A stretch of DNA of 64,000 nt from JASDSY01 sp041441465 (lineage in GTDB: Bacteria > Muiribacteriota > UBA9980). Position 1 is the stretch's first letter, and every line of letters starts with the position of its first letter. Made by a program: the position numbers and the translations under genes. Under the pieces are notes generated by a model that saw nothing but the letters and a program-made list of their open reading frames with translations, ran no database searches and was not told the DNA's origin. Positions 7,962-15,740 of the stretch are shown here, in pieces. Location of the stretch: assembly GCA_041441465.1 (NCBI GenBank), contig JASDSY010000024.1, positions 62,001-126,000 on the forward strand, in the 5' to 3' direction.

Positions 7962-9100
7962 AAAAAAGGCACCACGACAGATGACGCGACTCCGTACTGA
8001 TAACCGTAACCTGCGATATCCTGCGCAACCTGCGCCAAGCCTTCGCTAAGCCAGGTTTCTTCCATAATGTTATTTTTTGAGCGCATGTTGTAACTTATCA
8101 TGTGTTGAAATTCGTTGGCCAGTATGCCGGTTGAATACTGCCGGAAAAACGGCCCGTTAAAATCATTGGCCGGCGCGTTCATTGTTATTAATTCTTTTTC
8201 ATTTGAAATATAATAATGTTCTTTATCGTTATTATTATAATATTCAAGGGATTTCTGCGTCAGCTGGTTTATCGAGTCGAAGTAGCCGGAAAAACCCAGC
8301 TGGTTAATATTCCAGGTAAAAAGTATGTGGAGCTTAGGGTCGTTGTCAATTCCAGGATTTGGCTCGCTGCCAAAAGCGTTTGTTATTTTCGGATATACCA
8401 CGGTATCAAACTCTTTTTGTATAGCGGCGACATCTTCGGCGGTCAATTTCTGGTAGCCTTCCGGAGTTTCCTGGTCTTCGTAAATATAACAGTGTTCGCC
8501 GATAGATAAGAGTTTCGAATGGATTTGCTTATAATCTGTTTTAGCTGGCGGCCAGTTTGATATTGAACTCAGGCACCAGAAATCTTTATTGTCACCGATT
8601 GCGGCTTGTTTTCGTGAGACTGTACCTGTTAGTTTTCGTGCCGGCGAATTATATGCGAAATCCTTTATTGTCATTTTTTCAGTTTCGCGCATTCTTTTAT
8701 CAAGCGATATCCGCGTGTTTTTAGTTTCCGTCGATGCCGCCCGTGTCTGCGCTTTCGAAACTGCCGCTGTTTTGGCAGAAGTCTGAGCTGGTGCTGACCG
8801 ATCGATGACTGTCATTTTGTAACTTGAGTTTGCACCTATGTTATATGGAATTATAAGCAGCGTCTCGTATGTCGTAAAATTTGGAACATAAGCGTTTAGG
8901 TCGGAACCGGGTTTTAGGACTGCCGATGAAAATTGATTGCTGTCGGCCGGCGGCTTGATGATTGCCGAAGAACGCGCGGCGGCGATTGATTCGGGAGTAA
9001 GTTCGTCGTTTGAAGTATTTTCGATATTGGCGGCAAAACATAAATTCGCCGATAATATTAAAGCAGTGAATAAACTCAGTAATAAGTAAAATTTTTTCAT
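7934..9100 (-). CDS. Secreted M30-like (hyicolysin-type) peptidase, upstream part of frameshifted gene
   Basis: 388 aa as read, ending about eight residues after a -1 frameshift site. It has a signal peptide (MKKFYLLLSLFTALILSANLC). A low-complexity linker follows, then a metallopeptidase-like domain with ILANEFQHMI and WLSEGLAQVAQDIAG, the layout of family M30. The first zinc ligand of HExxH is Asn329 (codon AAC; CAC would give His), so zinc hydrolysis may be impaired. GAGG lies before the start. A near-consensus promoter, TTGAAA-N17-TATAAT, reads leftward at 9132-9160. It is divergent from the TPR-like gene at 9401. The fold assignment is fairly sure, the activity doubtful. Confidence 0.72.
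   Translation of the reverse strand: MKKFYLLLSLFTALILSANLCFAANIENTSNDELTPESIAAARSSAIIKPPADSNQFSSAVLKPGSDLNAYVPNFTTYETLLIIPYNIGANSSYKMTVIDRSAPAQTSAKTAAVSKAQTRAASTETKNTRISLDKRMRETEKMTIKDFAYNSPARKLTGTVSRKQAAIGDNKDFWCLSSISNWPPAKTDYKQIHSKLLSIGEHCYIYEDQETPEGYQKLTAEDVAAIQKEFDTVVYPKITNAFGSEPNPGIDNDPKLHILFTWNINQLGFSGYFDSINQLTQKSLEYYNNNDKEHYYISNEKELITMNAPANDFNGPFFRQYSTGILANEFQHMISYNMRSKNNIMEETWLSEGLAQVAQDIAGYGYQYGVASSVVVPFLRSSVHILY
7961..7967 (-). other. Candidate -1 ribosomal frameshift heptamer (T TTT TTA)
   Basis: On the minus strand the zero-frame codons are CCT TTT TTA AGA, so the heptamer T-TTT-TTA is in the exact register for tandem -1 slippage (U UUU UUA). After slippage the next codons read AAG AAG TTC GGT and continue for 163 codons of plausible sequence. 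The alternative is a one-base deletion in a T6 run. Confidence 0.5.
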
Positions 9101-9131
9101 AATAAATTACCTCGCTGAAAAATATATCTTT

Positions 9132-9160
9132 ATTATAACTTTAAAAGAAAGATTTTTCAA
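9132..9160 (-). promoter_or_regulatory. Promoter of the M30-like gene
   Basis: Read on the minus strand: TTGAAA (9155-9160), 17-bp spacer, TATAAT (9132-9137). It is about 30 bases upstream of the start codon. Confidence 0.65.
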
Positions 9161-9317
9161 TAAATTTACACTTAATTAACTTTAATTTTACAAAAATATA
9201 CAAACGGCTTTTATGCAGTTAACCATGCCGGGATGATTTTAAAATCAATAAACGGTATTTGAAACGCCGGAATTTTGATAAATAAAAAACAATTGTATTT
9301 TTTGCGGCCGTCGAATC

Positions 9318-9346
9318 TTGACATAAACGATTATTGAATGTATAAT
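9318..9346 (+). promoter_or_regulatory. Consensus sigma-70 promoter of the gene at 9401
   Basis: TTGACA (9318-9323), 17-bp spacer, TATAAT (9341-9346): an exact consensus match, with the start codon about 50 bases downstream and a GGAGG ribosome site at 9388-9392. Confidence 0.85.
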
Positions 9347-9400
9347 TAATGTAATTAAAAAAATCATGAATTTAATATAAAAAATACGGAGGATTCACTT

Positions 9401-10318
9401 ATGTTAAAAAACAGAAAATTATTTTTAACCCTGTTATGCTCAGTAGTAATGATAATATTTGCCGCTAATATCGCAATGGCGTCATTTGTGACTTACGTCG
9501 CCGATTCGCTTTATAAAGCCGGAAATTACCCCGAGGCCTTAAAAAATTACTCGAAACTTGCCGGCGATTATTATCAAAAAGCTGCCGGCGAAGAAAAAGT
9601 GAACTATCTTTTCGGTTATGAAACGACGAAAAAACAATATATCGCAAGGGCTAACGATGCCGCTAAAGTCGCTGTATACAGCTTTTATATGCAGGCGTTA
9701 TGCTATAGTCAGTTAAAAAATTATGGTCCGGCTGTAGCTTCGCTTTCAAACGCGTTAAACTGCTTTTCGATCAATAAAGTTTTAATCCCTAAATCATTGA
9801 CATCGACCGGCGCCGCTGAAGTTGTGAAAATTGAATTGCCGGCTAATATGATTGCCGATTATACGGCGAAAATTTATTCGCTTCCTGTTCCTGTAAATGA
9901 AGTTTTAAACCTTTTAAAAGCTGCTGCCGAAGAAAGGTATGCCGCTGAAAAATCACTCGCTGTAACTCCGCAGGGACCGGCTTATAACCAGCTTATGGAA
10001 AAAATCATGAGATTATCCGCTCTCGAAAAAAAATACTCAGATTTTTCGTTATCGATAATTTCAAGAGAACTTAACGCCAGAAATTTTAACGGCTTCGAAA
10101 CTCTCGCAAGTTTTTTGAGAAATTACAAACCAGTTAATAAATCGGTGCTTTCAACTTTAGCGCTTTCTGATACGGTAATTAAAAACATCACATCGATCGC
10201 TATAAGCTATCAGGGTTCAGATATCGCTACAGCTACGCTCTATAACACCAAAATGCAGCTTTTGATCTCGGCTAACGCTTTTATCAAAGGCGCGCTAGCT
10301 GTTAATGGCGGAAGATAG
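9401..10318 (+). CDS. Secreted TPR-like protein of unknown function
   Basis: 305 aa. A hydrophobic signal segment at about 7-27 ends in a plausible cleavage site (ANIAMA/SF). The next 120 residues form helix pairs with TPR-like spacing (YVADSLYKAGNYPEALKNY, AVYSFYMQALCYSQLKNYG). The rest is alpha-helical, without a recognised motif. The perfect consensus promoter and GGAGG site suggest strong expression. It stands alone between a divergent peptidase gene and a terminator. A periplasmic or surface assembly role is possible, but nothing in the sequence decides it. Confidence 0.8.
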   Translation: MLKNRKLFLTLLCSVVMIIFAANIAMASFVTYVADSLYKAGNYPEALKNYSKLAGDYYQKAAGEEKVNYLFGYETTKKQYIARANDAAKVAVYSFYMQALCYSQLKNYGPAVASLSNALNCFSINKVLIPKSLTSTGAAEVVKIELPANMIADYTAKIYSLPVPVNEVLNLLKAAAEERYAAEKSLAVTPQGPAYNQLMEKIMRLSALEKKYSDFSLSIISRELNARNFNGFETLASFLRNYKPVNKSVLSTLALSDTVIKNITSIAISYQGSDIATATLYNTKMQLLISANAFIKGALAVNGGR

Positions 10319-10360
10319 TAACAAGTAAAAAAACAGAAAAAATCAATAAATATTAATCAA

Positions 10361-10403
10361 AATAAGGCTGCTAAATGATAAAATTTGGCGGCCTTATTTT
10401 TTT
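10361..10403 (+). terminator. Intrinsic terminator after the TPR-like gene
   Basis: AATAAGGCTGCTAAAT pairs with ATTTGGCGGCCTTATT (with G-U pairs) and is followed by TTTTTT. Confidence 0.85.
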
Positions 10404-10420
10404 CAGATTGAATTAGATGC

Positions 10421-10456
10421 AAAAAAAGCGCCTCAAATTAATTGAAGCGCTTTTTT
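10421..10456 (-). terminator. Terminator of the aminotransferase gene
   Basis: AAAAAAGCGC and GCGCTTTTTT flank a short loop containing TCAAATTAATTGA. The orientation suits the leftward aminotransferase gene that ends at 10484; the A/T runs would also let it work rightward. Confidence 0.82.
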
Positions 10457-10483
10457 ATATGGATATTTTTTTGCAATCAATAT

Positions 10484-11650
10484 TTATTTTAAAGTTTTAA
10501 GCAATTCGAATACTTCGTCGATTACTTTGTAATCAATTGTAAGGCAAACTCTGACATAGCCTTCTGCCGATTTGCCGAACGCGCTGCCTGGAACGGTGGC
10601 GATGCATAATTTATCGAGAAGCAAAGCTGACGCATCAACTGAGTTGGCGGCAAATTTTCTGATATCGAGCATGCCGTAGAAAGTACCCTGCGGATAAATC
10701 CAGGACATGCCGGCTTCTTTTACTTTTTTGTCGAAGTAGTCGCGGCGTTTTTCATAGACTGAATTAAGTTCGGTCAAAAAATCCTGCGGGCCGTTTAAAG
10801 CCTCGACGGCCATGTACTGGCACACTGCTGACGCGCAGGTTGCGCTGTGCTGCTGTAATTTTGTAATGTTAGCTATAAGCGGAGCGGGAGCCGCTATGTA
10901 ACCCACGCGGAGGCCCGTCATAGCATACGACTTAGAAAAACCGTTTATCAGCATCGTGCGTTCGTGCATTCCTTCGATCGATGACATTGAAGTGAATTTA
11001 CGGCCGTCGAATAATATTTTTTCGTATATTTCGTCGGATATTACAAATATATTTTTTTCAATCGCTAATTTTGCAATTTTTTCGAGGTCTTCGCGCTCAA
11101 TTATCATTCCGGTTGGATTGCATGGGTTATTTATTATTAAAACTTTAGTTTTACTGGTTATGCGTTTTTCTATTTCCGAAACGTTAATTTTAAAATTTTC
11201 GCTTGCATTTGTAGGTACAGGAACGGCGATGCCGTCACAAACATTTATCATGTCCTCGTATGAAAGCCATGAAGGATCGATAATTAATACTTCGTCGCCT
11301 TTGCCGATTAAAGCCATAAGGCAATACAATATTGCCTGTTTGCCGCCCGGAGTTACGATGAGTTCTTTTACAGGATCGTATATGACGCCGTTTTCGTTTT
11401 TTAATTTTTTAGCTATTGCTTCGCGCAATTCAATGATGCCGCGGCTGTTTGTGTAGCGTGTCTGGCCTTTTTTAAGAGCTTCAATGCCGGCGTTTATTAT
11501 ATATTGAGGAGTGCCGAGGTCCGGTTCGCCCCACGACAGATCGATTATGCGTTTTCCTTGTTTTTTCAACGCGAGCGCCTTTTCGGCGATAGCTATTGAG
11601 CATGAGTTTTTTAAATTTAAAAGTCTTTCGGCGAATTTAATTTCTTTCAT
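10484..11650 (-). CDS. PLP-dependent class I/II aminotransferase (aspartate aminotransferase type)
   Basis: 388 aa, the normal length for fold-type I aminotransferases. Signature elements include NNPCNPTGM (cofactor contact), ISDEIYEKI (Asp to the PLP nitrogen), the Schiff-base Lys in GFSKSYAMTGLRVGY, and a C-terminal substrate-carboxylate Arg in YVRVCLT. It transfers amino groups between amino acids and 2-oxoglutarate in the cytoplasm. The exact substrate (Asp, aromatic or branched) cannot be read from the sequence. It is monocistronic and diverges from pckA across a 308-bp spacer. Confidence 0.93.
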   Translation of the reverse strand: MKEIKFAERLLNLKNSCSIAIAEKALALKKQGKRIIDLSWGEPDLGTPQYIINAGIEALKKGQTRYTNSRGIIELREAIAKKLKNENGVIYDPVKELIVTPGGKQAILYCLMALIGKGDEVLIIDPSWLSYEDMINVCDGIAVPVPTNASENFKINVSEIEKRITSKTKVLIINNPCNPTGMIIEREDLEKIAKLAIEKNIFVISDEIYEKILFDGRKFTSMSSIEGMHERTMLINGFSKSYAMTGLRVGYIAAPAPLIANITKLQQHSATCASAVCQYMAVEALNGPQDFLTELNSVYEKRRDYFDKKVKEAGMSWIYPQGTFYGMLDIRKFAANSVDASALLLDKLCIATVPGSAFGKSAEGYVRVCLTIDYKVIDEVFELLKTLK

Positions 11651-11776
11651 TTTAATTACCTACCCGTCTTTTTATTATAAAAAAATCCCGCATACTATAA
11701 TTCTCTATGCTTAGAAAAGATTATCAAAAATTAAGTATTATGTCAATAAATTATCGATAATTTATCAATAAAATCT

Positions 11777-11805
11777 TTGACAAACTTGATATTCGGTGTT
11801 ATAAT
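11777..11805 (+). promoter_or_regulatory. Consensus promoter of pckA
   Basis: TTGACA (11777-11782), 17-bp spacer, TATAAT (11800-11805), an exact sigma-70 match. The leader to the start codon would be about 145 bases, long enough to hold post-transcriptional control, though I recognise no riboswitch in it. The rest of the 11651-11958 spacer is AT-rich with no other clear feature. Confidence 0.82.
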
Positions 11806-11958
11806 CGGAACATACTTAAAAGACTTTACAAAAATATAAGTAAAATAAAGAGAATGGGTGAATTAATCACTCGCGGTAGGGTTTAAAAACAGGAAAATGA
11901 AGTACTGAGTATTGTTGTTAGAAATTATTAAAAGCAGCTCAATCAGGGGGGAGTTTTA

Positions 11959-13542
11959 ATGAAAAACACTTATAACATTGAAAAACTCGGCATAGTCAAC
12001 ACAGGGGAAGTATTCCGCAATCTTCCGGTTCCGGAACTTGTAAAGCAGTCATTGATGAGAAACGAAGGCGAACTCGCTTCAAACGGCGCGCTCGTAGTAA
12101 ACACAGGCGAAAGAACAGGCCGTTCGCCTAAAGATAAATTCATAGTTGACGAAACCGAAATACATGATAAAATTTGGTGGGGCGAAGTCAATAAGCCTAT
12201 GAAGCCTGAAGTATTCGATCATCTTTACAAAATGGCGGCGGCTTATCTTCAAAATCGTGATGTATTCATATTTGACGGCTTTGCCGGCGCTGACACAAAA
12301 TATCGCCTGCCTATAAGGGTTTTAACAGTTAAGGCATGGCACTCGCTTTTCGCTAATACATTATTCGTAAGGCCGACCGAGGAAGAATTGAAAAATCACG
12401 TTCCTGGCTTTACCGTTATAAACGTAGGACCGTTAAAAGCTTTGCCGAAAGTTGAAGGACTTAGCTCCGAAGCTTTCGTATGCGTAAGCTTTTCGAAAAA
12501 GATAGTATTAATCGGCGGCACCATGTATGCCGGTGAAATTAAAAAGAGCATATTCTCAGTTTTAAATTATATATTGCCTCAGGCAAATGTATTTCCGATG
12601 CACTGCTCGGCTAATATCGGACCTGACGGCGACACGGCTTTATTTTTCGGCCTTTCAGGTACAGGAAAAACAACGCTTTCGGCTGATCCTGCAAGACGTC
12701 TTATCGGCGATGACGAGCACGGCTGGTCGGATTCGGGTACATTCAATTTTGAAGGCGGCTGCTATGCTAAATGCATCAAATTGTCGCATGAAGCTGAACC
12801 GCAGATATGGAACGCCATCAAATTCGGCTCGGTTCTTGAAAACGTGGTAATTGACCCGGTTACTAAAGTTCCTGATTTCAATTCGGAAAAAATCACTGAA
12901 AATACAAGGGCCACATACCCTGTTGAATACATTCCTAACTGCGTGATTCCAGGCGTAGGCGGACAGCCTAAGAATGTGATATTTTTGACATGCGACGCGT
13001 TCGGCGTATTGCCTCCTATCGCGAAACTCGATTCTGATATGGCGGCATACCACTTCCTTTCCGGATATACCGCAAAAGTAGCCGGAACCGAAGCTGGCGT
13101 TACAGAGCCGACAGCGACATTCAGCACATGCTTCGGTTCGCCTTTCCTCCCGCTGCATCCTACGACATACGCTAAGATGTTAAGCGAAAGATTGACGAAA
13201 AATAACGCCAACTGCTGGCTTGTTAACACGGGCTGGAGCGGCGGCGCGTACGGCACGGGTTCGAGAATGAAAATATCAATAACAAGAGCGCTTTTAGCGG
13301 CAGCTTTAAACGGCAGCCTCGATAAAGTTAAATTCGAAAAAGATCCTATATTTAACGTTCTCGTTCCGACGGAATGTCCGGGCCTTGCTGATCAGTCGGT
13401 ATTAAAGCCTATAAATACATGGAAAGATAAAGCAGCTTACACTAAAAAAGCGAAAGAACTCGCCGCGATGTTCGTTAAAAATTTCGATAAATACAAAGAA
13501 TTCGCTACTAAAGAAGTAATATCGTCCGCGCCGGTAGCGTAA
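11959..13542 (+). CDS. pckA: Phosphoenolpyruvate carboxykinase (ATP)
   Basis: 527 aa, matching ATP-dependent PEPCK. It interconverts oxaloacetate + ATP and PEP + CO2 + ADP. Motifs: the substrate region GERTGRSPKDKF, the kinase P-loop GLSGTGKTTLSADP, the metal/ATP region GDDEHGWSDSG and the NTGWSGGAYG segment. In fermenters the enzyme often runs in the carboxylating direction to make ATP and feed succinate/propionate formation; that would fit the methylmalonyl-CoA genes at 60-63 kb (inference). A GGGGGGAG ribosome site precedes the start. It is a single-gene unit with a consensus promoter and terminator. Confidence 0.98.
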   Translation: MKNTYNIEKLGIVNTGEVFRNLPVPELVKQSLMRNEGELASNGALVVNTGERTGRSPKDKFIVDETEIHDKIWWGEVNKPMKPEVFDHLYKMAAAYLQNRDVFIFDGFAGADTKYRLPIRVLTVKAWHSLFANTLFVRPTEEELKNHVPGFTVINVGPLKALPKVEGLSSEAFVCVSFSKKIVLIGGTMYAGEIKKSIFSVLNYILPQANVFPMHCSANIGPDGDTALFFGLSGTGKTTLSADPARRLIGDDEHGWSDSGTFNFEGGCYAKCIKLSHEAEPQIWNAIKFGSVLENVVIDPVTKVPDFNSEKITENTRATYPVEYIPNCVIPGVGGQPKNVIFLTCDAFGVLPPIAKLDSDMAAYHFLSGYTAKVAGTEAGVTEPTATFSTCFGSPFLPLHPTTYAKMLSERLTKNNANCWLVNTGWSGGAYGTGSRMKISITRALLAAALNGSLDKVKFEKDPIFNVLVPTECPGLADQSVLKPINTWKDKAAYTKKAKELAAMFVKNFDKYKEFATKEVISSAPVA

Positions 13543-13603
13543 TTTGGCGAAAAATAAATTAGCGCGTTCATAATTTAGTATATAATTAAATTAATATATA
13601 TTT

Positions 13604-13636
13604 AATGGGCTGTCCTTCGCGGATAGCCCATTTTTT
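13604..13636 (+). terminator. Terminator of pckA (GGGCTGTCC type)
   Basis: AATGGGCTGTCC, loop TTCGC, GGATAGCCCATT, then TTTTT. It belongs to the GGCTGT-core terminators found also at 29861, 39975 and 54047. Confidence 0.9.
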
Positions 13637-13661
13637 ATTAATGCCGCCGTTTAAGCAAAAT

Positions 13662-13700
13662 AAAAACCTGTATTTTCAATTAATAAAAATACAGGTTTTT
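13662..13700 (-). terminator. Terminator of the LolA-like gene
   Basis: AAAAACCTGTATTTT pairs perfectly with AAAATACAGGTTTTT. It lies just beyond the 3' end of the leftward gene at 13730. Confidence 0.88.
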
Positions 13701-13729
13701 AATATTTCTGGTTATAAATTTAATCAGGA

Positions 13730-14443
13730 TTATTTCTGTTCAGCACCAGGGTTTGCAGGCATTTTTGGCATTTCCATTTCCTGAGCGCCTTCAGGTTTTT
13801 TGAACATATCGTCGCTGATCGGGCCTGATGTCCAGTCGCTGAATGCGGCTTCTGAAGCTAATTCGCCTTTTTCGTTGTACATTACAGCTTTTAAATATAC
13901 GCCTTTTTTCGGATCAACTGTAAGCGTGCTTTTTGTTTTCTTTTCTTTGTCAACTATTGTATAAACGTCATTGCCGCCTTCGGCTGATTTTGTGATTTCT
14001 GATGTAGCTTTTTGTTTTTCAAGCATAGCTTTTAAGTTCATATTTTCGAGCATTGATTTATCGGACATTTTCATTATAAGTTTCTGTGCTTCCATGTATG
14101 TCCATGTAGCTTCAGGAGTAACGACCATTCTTGTTTTCTGGCCCATTACTTCATTGTCGATTCTGTAGTTCTGCATATCTTTGAAGTAGAATTTCATTTT
14201 TGACGTAATGTCTTTGCCGTTAACTTTCGCTTTTATTTCCATCGAGTACTGGTTATTTGTCGTGCATTTTTCAGCGATTTTGATAAGTTCGTCGAAAACC
14301 GGATTTGCAGTCGCAGGAGCGGCTGTTTTTACTTCGGCGGTTGCAGGAGCAGCAGGAGCTGCCGGTGTTGCTTCCTGAGCGTTTGCGAATGAAAATGAAC
14401 ATAATACAGCAAATATTGCGATACCACTAACTAATTTTTTCAT
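13730..14443 (-). CDS. Secreted LolA-like lipoprotein-carrier-fold protein
   Basis: 237 aa from the ATG at 14443, chosen because GGAGG lies 6 bases upstream; an upstream in-frame start would place extra residues before the signal peptide. Signal peptide MKKLVSGIAIFAVLCSFSFA is followed by an Ala/Pro-rich linker. A domain then alternates beta strands in the LolA/LppX style (KVNGKDITSKMKFYFKD, TRMVVTPEATWTYMEAQ, DVYTIVDKEK, LTVDPKKGVYL). Such proteins bind lipid or lipoprotein acyl chains in the periplasm. The C-terminus is Met/Pro-rich. The fold assignment is moderately sure; the ligand is unknown. Confidence 0.72.
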   Translation of the reverse strand: MKKLVSGIAIFAVLCSFSFANAQEATPAAPAAPATAEVKTAAPATANPVFDELIKIAEKCTTNNQYSMEIKAKVNGKDITSKMKFYFKDMQNYRIDNEVMGQKTRMVVTPEATWTYMEAQKLIMKMSDKSMLENMNLKAMLEKQKATSEITKSAEGGNDVYTIVDKEKKTKSTLTVDPKKGVYLKAVMYNEKGELASEAAFSDWTSGPISDDMFKKPEGAQEMEMPKMPANPGAEQK

Positions 14444-14489
14444 GAATTTCCTCCAAATAAAATTAAAATTAAATTTTGAATGTGGCATA

Positions 14490-14518
14490 ATAATATCATA
14501 TTTTTATTTTTTTATCAA
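14490..14518 (-). promoter_or_regulatory. Promoter of the LolA-like gene
   Basis: On the minus strand: TTGATA (14513-14518), 17-bp spacer, TATTAT (14490-14495), about 45 bases upstream of the chosen start. Confidence 0.55.
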
Positions 14519-14632
14519 TCTAATAAAACTATAATAAAAAATAAGACCTTAATTAAATTTTGTTCAAATAAGTATGTGTATTATGATATTTAAATTTAAA
14601 ATAAATAGTATGAAAATTGAAGTTTGTTATGT

Positions 14633-15517
14633 TCAAAATAATGAAATTTGCACGGTTTGGTATTTTTCTTTATATGTATGTATTATGTCCTTCATTTTAT
14701 AAATAATTCCTGCTTTATCGCATTTATTTTTGAAAAATTCCCATAATTTGCTTGAATTGAATGATGAGCATTCATAGGAATTACCGAAATATTTGATATA
14801 TTTTTCTTTTAGCGAAGGGAATGATTCATCGAGCTTTTTATAATACCATTCCCGCTGGTTTTGTCTTAATGTGACTCCGAAAGCCGGATATATGAAACCG
14901 GCTCCTGAAGCTTTAGCTGAATCGATTATATTACCTATGTTTTCTATTGTGTCATTTATGAAGGGAAGTATGGGCATCAAAAGCACTCCGGTAAATATCC
15001 CATTATCGGCAAGTTTTTTTATTGCGTCAAATCTTTCTGATGATACCGATACATTGGGCTCGATTTTTTTACAAAGCTCGTCGTTTGCCGTCGTGATCGT
15101 AATATTGATAAGTACCGGCGAATGGCTGGAAATTTCTTTTAGTATATCTATGTCTCTTGTAATGAGGCTGCTTTTAGTTGATATTGAAACTCCGAATCCT
15201 GCGCGGTTTATAATTTCAAGCGCGCCTTTAGTGAGGCAATATTTCTTTTCAAACGGATTATATGGATCGCTCATCGCGCCCGTGCCGATAACACCTTTTT
15301 TCCGCTTTGACATTAATTCGCGTTCTATTATTATAAGGGCGTTTTCTTTTGCCCTTACTTCGTCGAAGTTATCTACTTTATAACATTCGCTGCGGCTGTC
15401 GCAGTAAATACAGCCGTGGCAGCAGCCTTTATAGATGTTCATGTTATAATTATTGCCGAACCAGAAGTCGTTTTCGGCATAACCTGATATTATGCTCTGT
15501 GCCGGGATAAAATTCAT
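14633..15517 (-). CDS. Radical SAM protein, SPL (spore photoproduct lyase)-like family
   Basis: 294 aa. The iron-sulfur site is CCHGCIYC (Cx3Cx2C), preceded by NIYKG, as in the SplB-related Rv2578c-type group. Further markers are GAMSDPYNPFEKKYCLT, a strand ISTKSSLITRD and GVLLMPILPFIND. The family cleaves SAM to a 5'-deoxyadenosyl radical; the members characterised repair DNA photoproducts, but most close homologues are uncharacterised. It is monocistronic. Its last residues, TVQISLF, match a common ending in this group. Its role is probably DNA repair or nucleic-acid modification, which is not proven by sequence. Confidence 0.85.
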   Translation of the reverse strand: MNFIPAQSIISGYAENDFWFGNNYNMNIYKGCCHGCIYCDSRSECYKVDNFDEVRAKENALIIIERELMSKRKKGVIGTGAMSDPYNPFEKKYCLTKGALEIINRAGFGVSISTKSSLITRDIDILKEISSHSPVLINITITTANDELCKKIEPNVSVSSERFDAIKKLADNGIFTGVLLMPILPFINDTIENIGNIIDSAKASGAGFIYPAFGVTLRQNQREWYYKKLDESFPSLKEKYIKYFGNSYECSSFNSSKLWEFFKNKCDKAGIIYKMKDIIHTYKEKYQTVQISLF

Positions 15518-15740
15518 AATTTATTTCCTGAAAAATTTTTATTGAGAGAATTTATTAAGTGGTTTTGATATTTACGTGCTAACTAAAAAAAATGCTAAAT
15601 TAAATAATTCTCATAAGTATCATTTTGAGATTATAATCTAGAAATTTTTGCCGGTAAAGATTATTTTATTTATTGAAATTTCTTATTTCACCTGAAAAAT
15701 AGCTTTTTTATAAGTTAAAGTTTCTATTGTTATTTTTGAG

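Noticed and set aside
12655..13256. Long open frames on the minus strand opposite pckA (167 and 164 codons)
   Set aside because: They lie fully inside the strongly supported pckA gene, have no ribosome sites or recognisable domains, and arise from codon bias of the sense gene.
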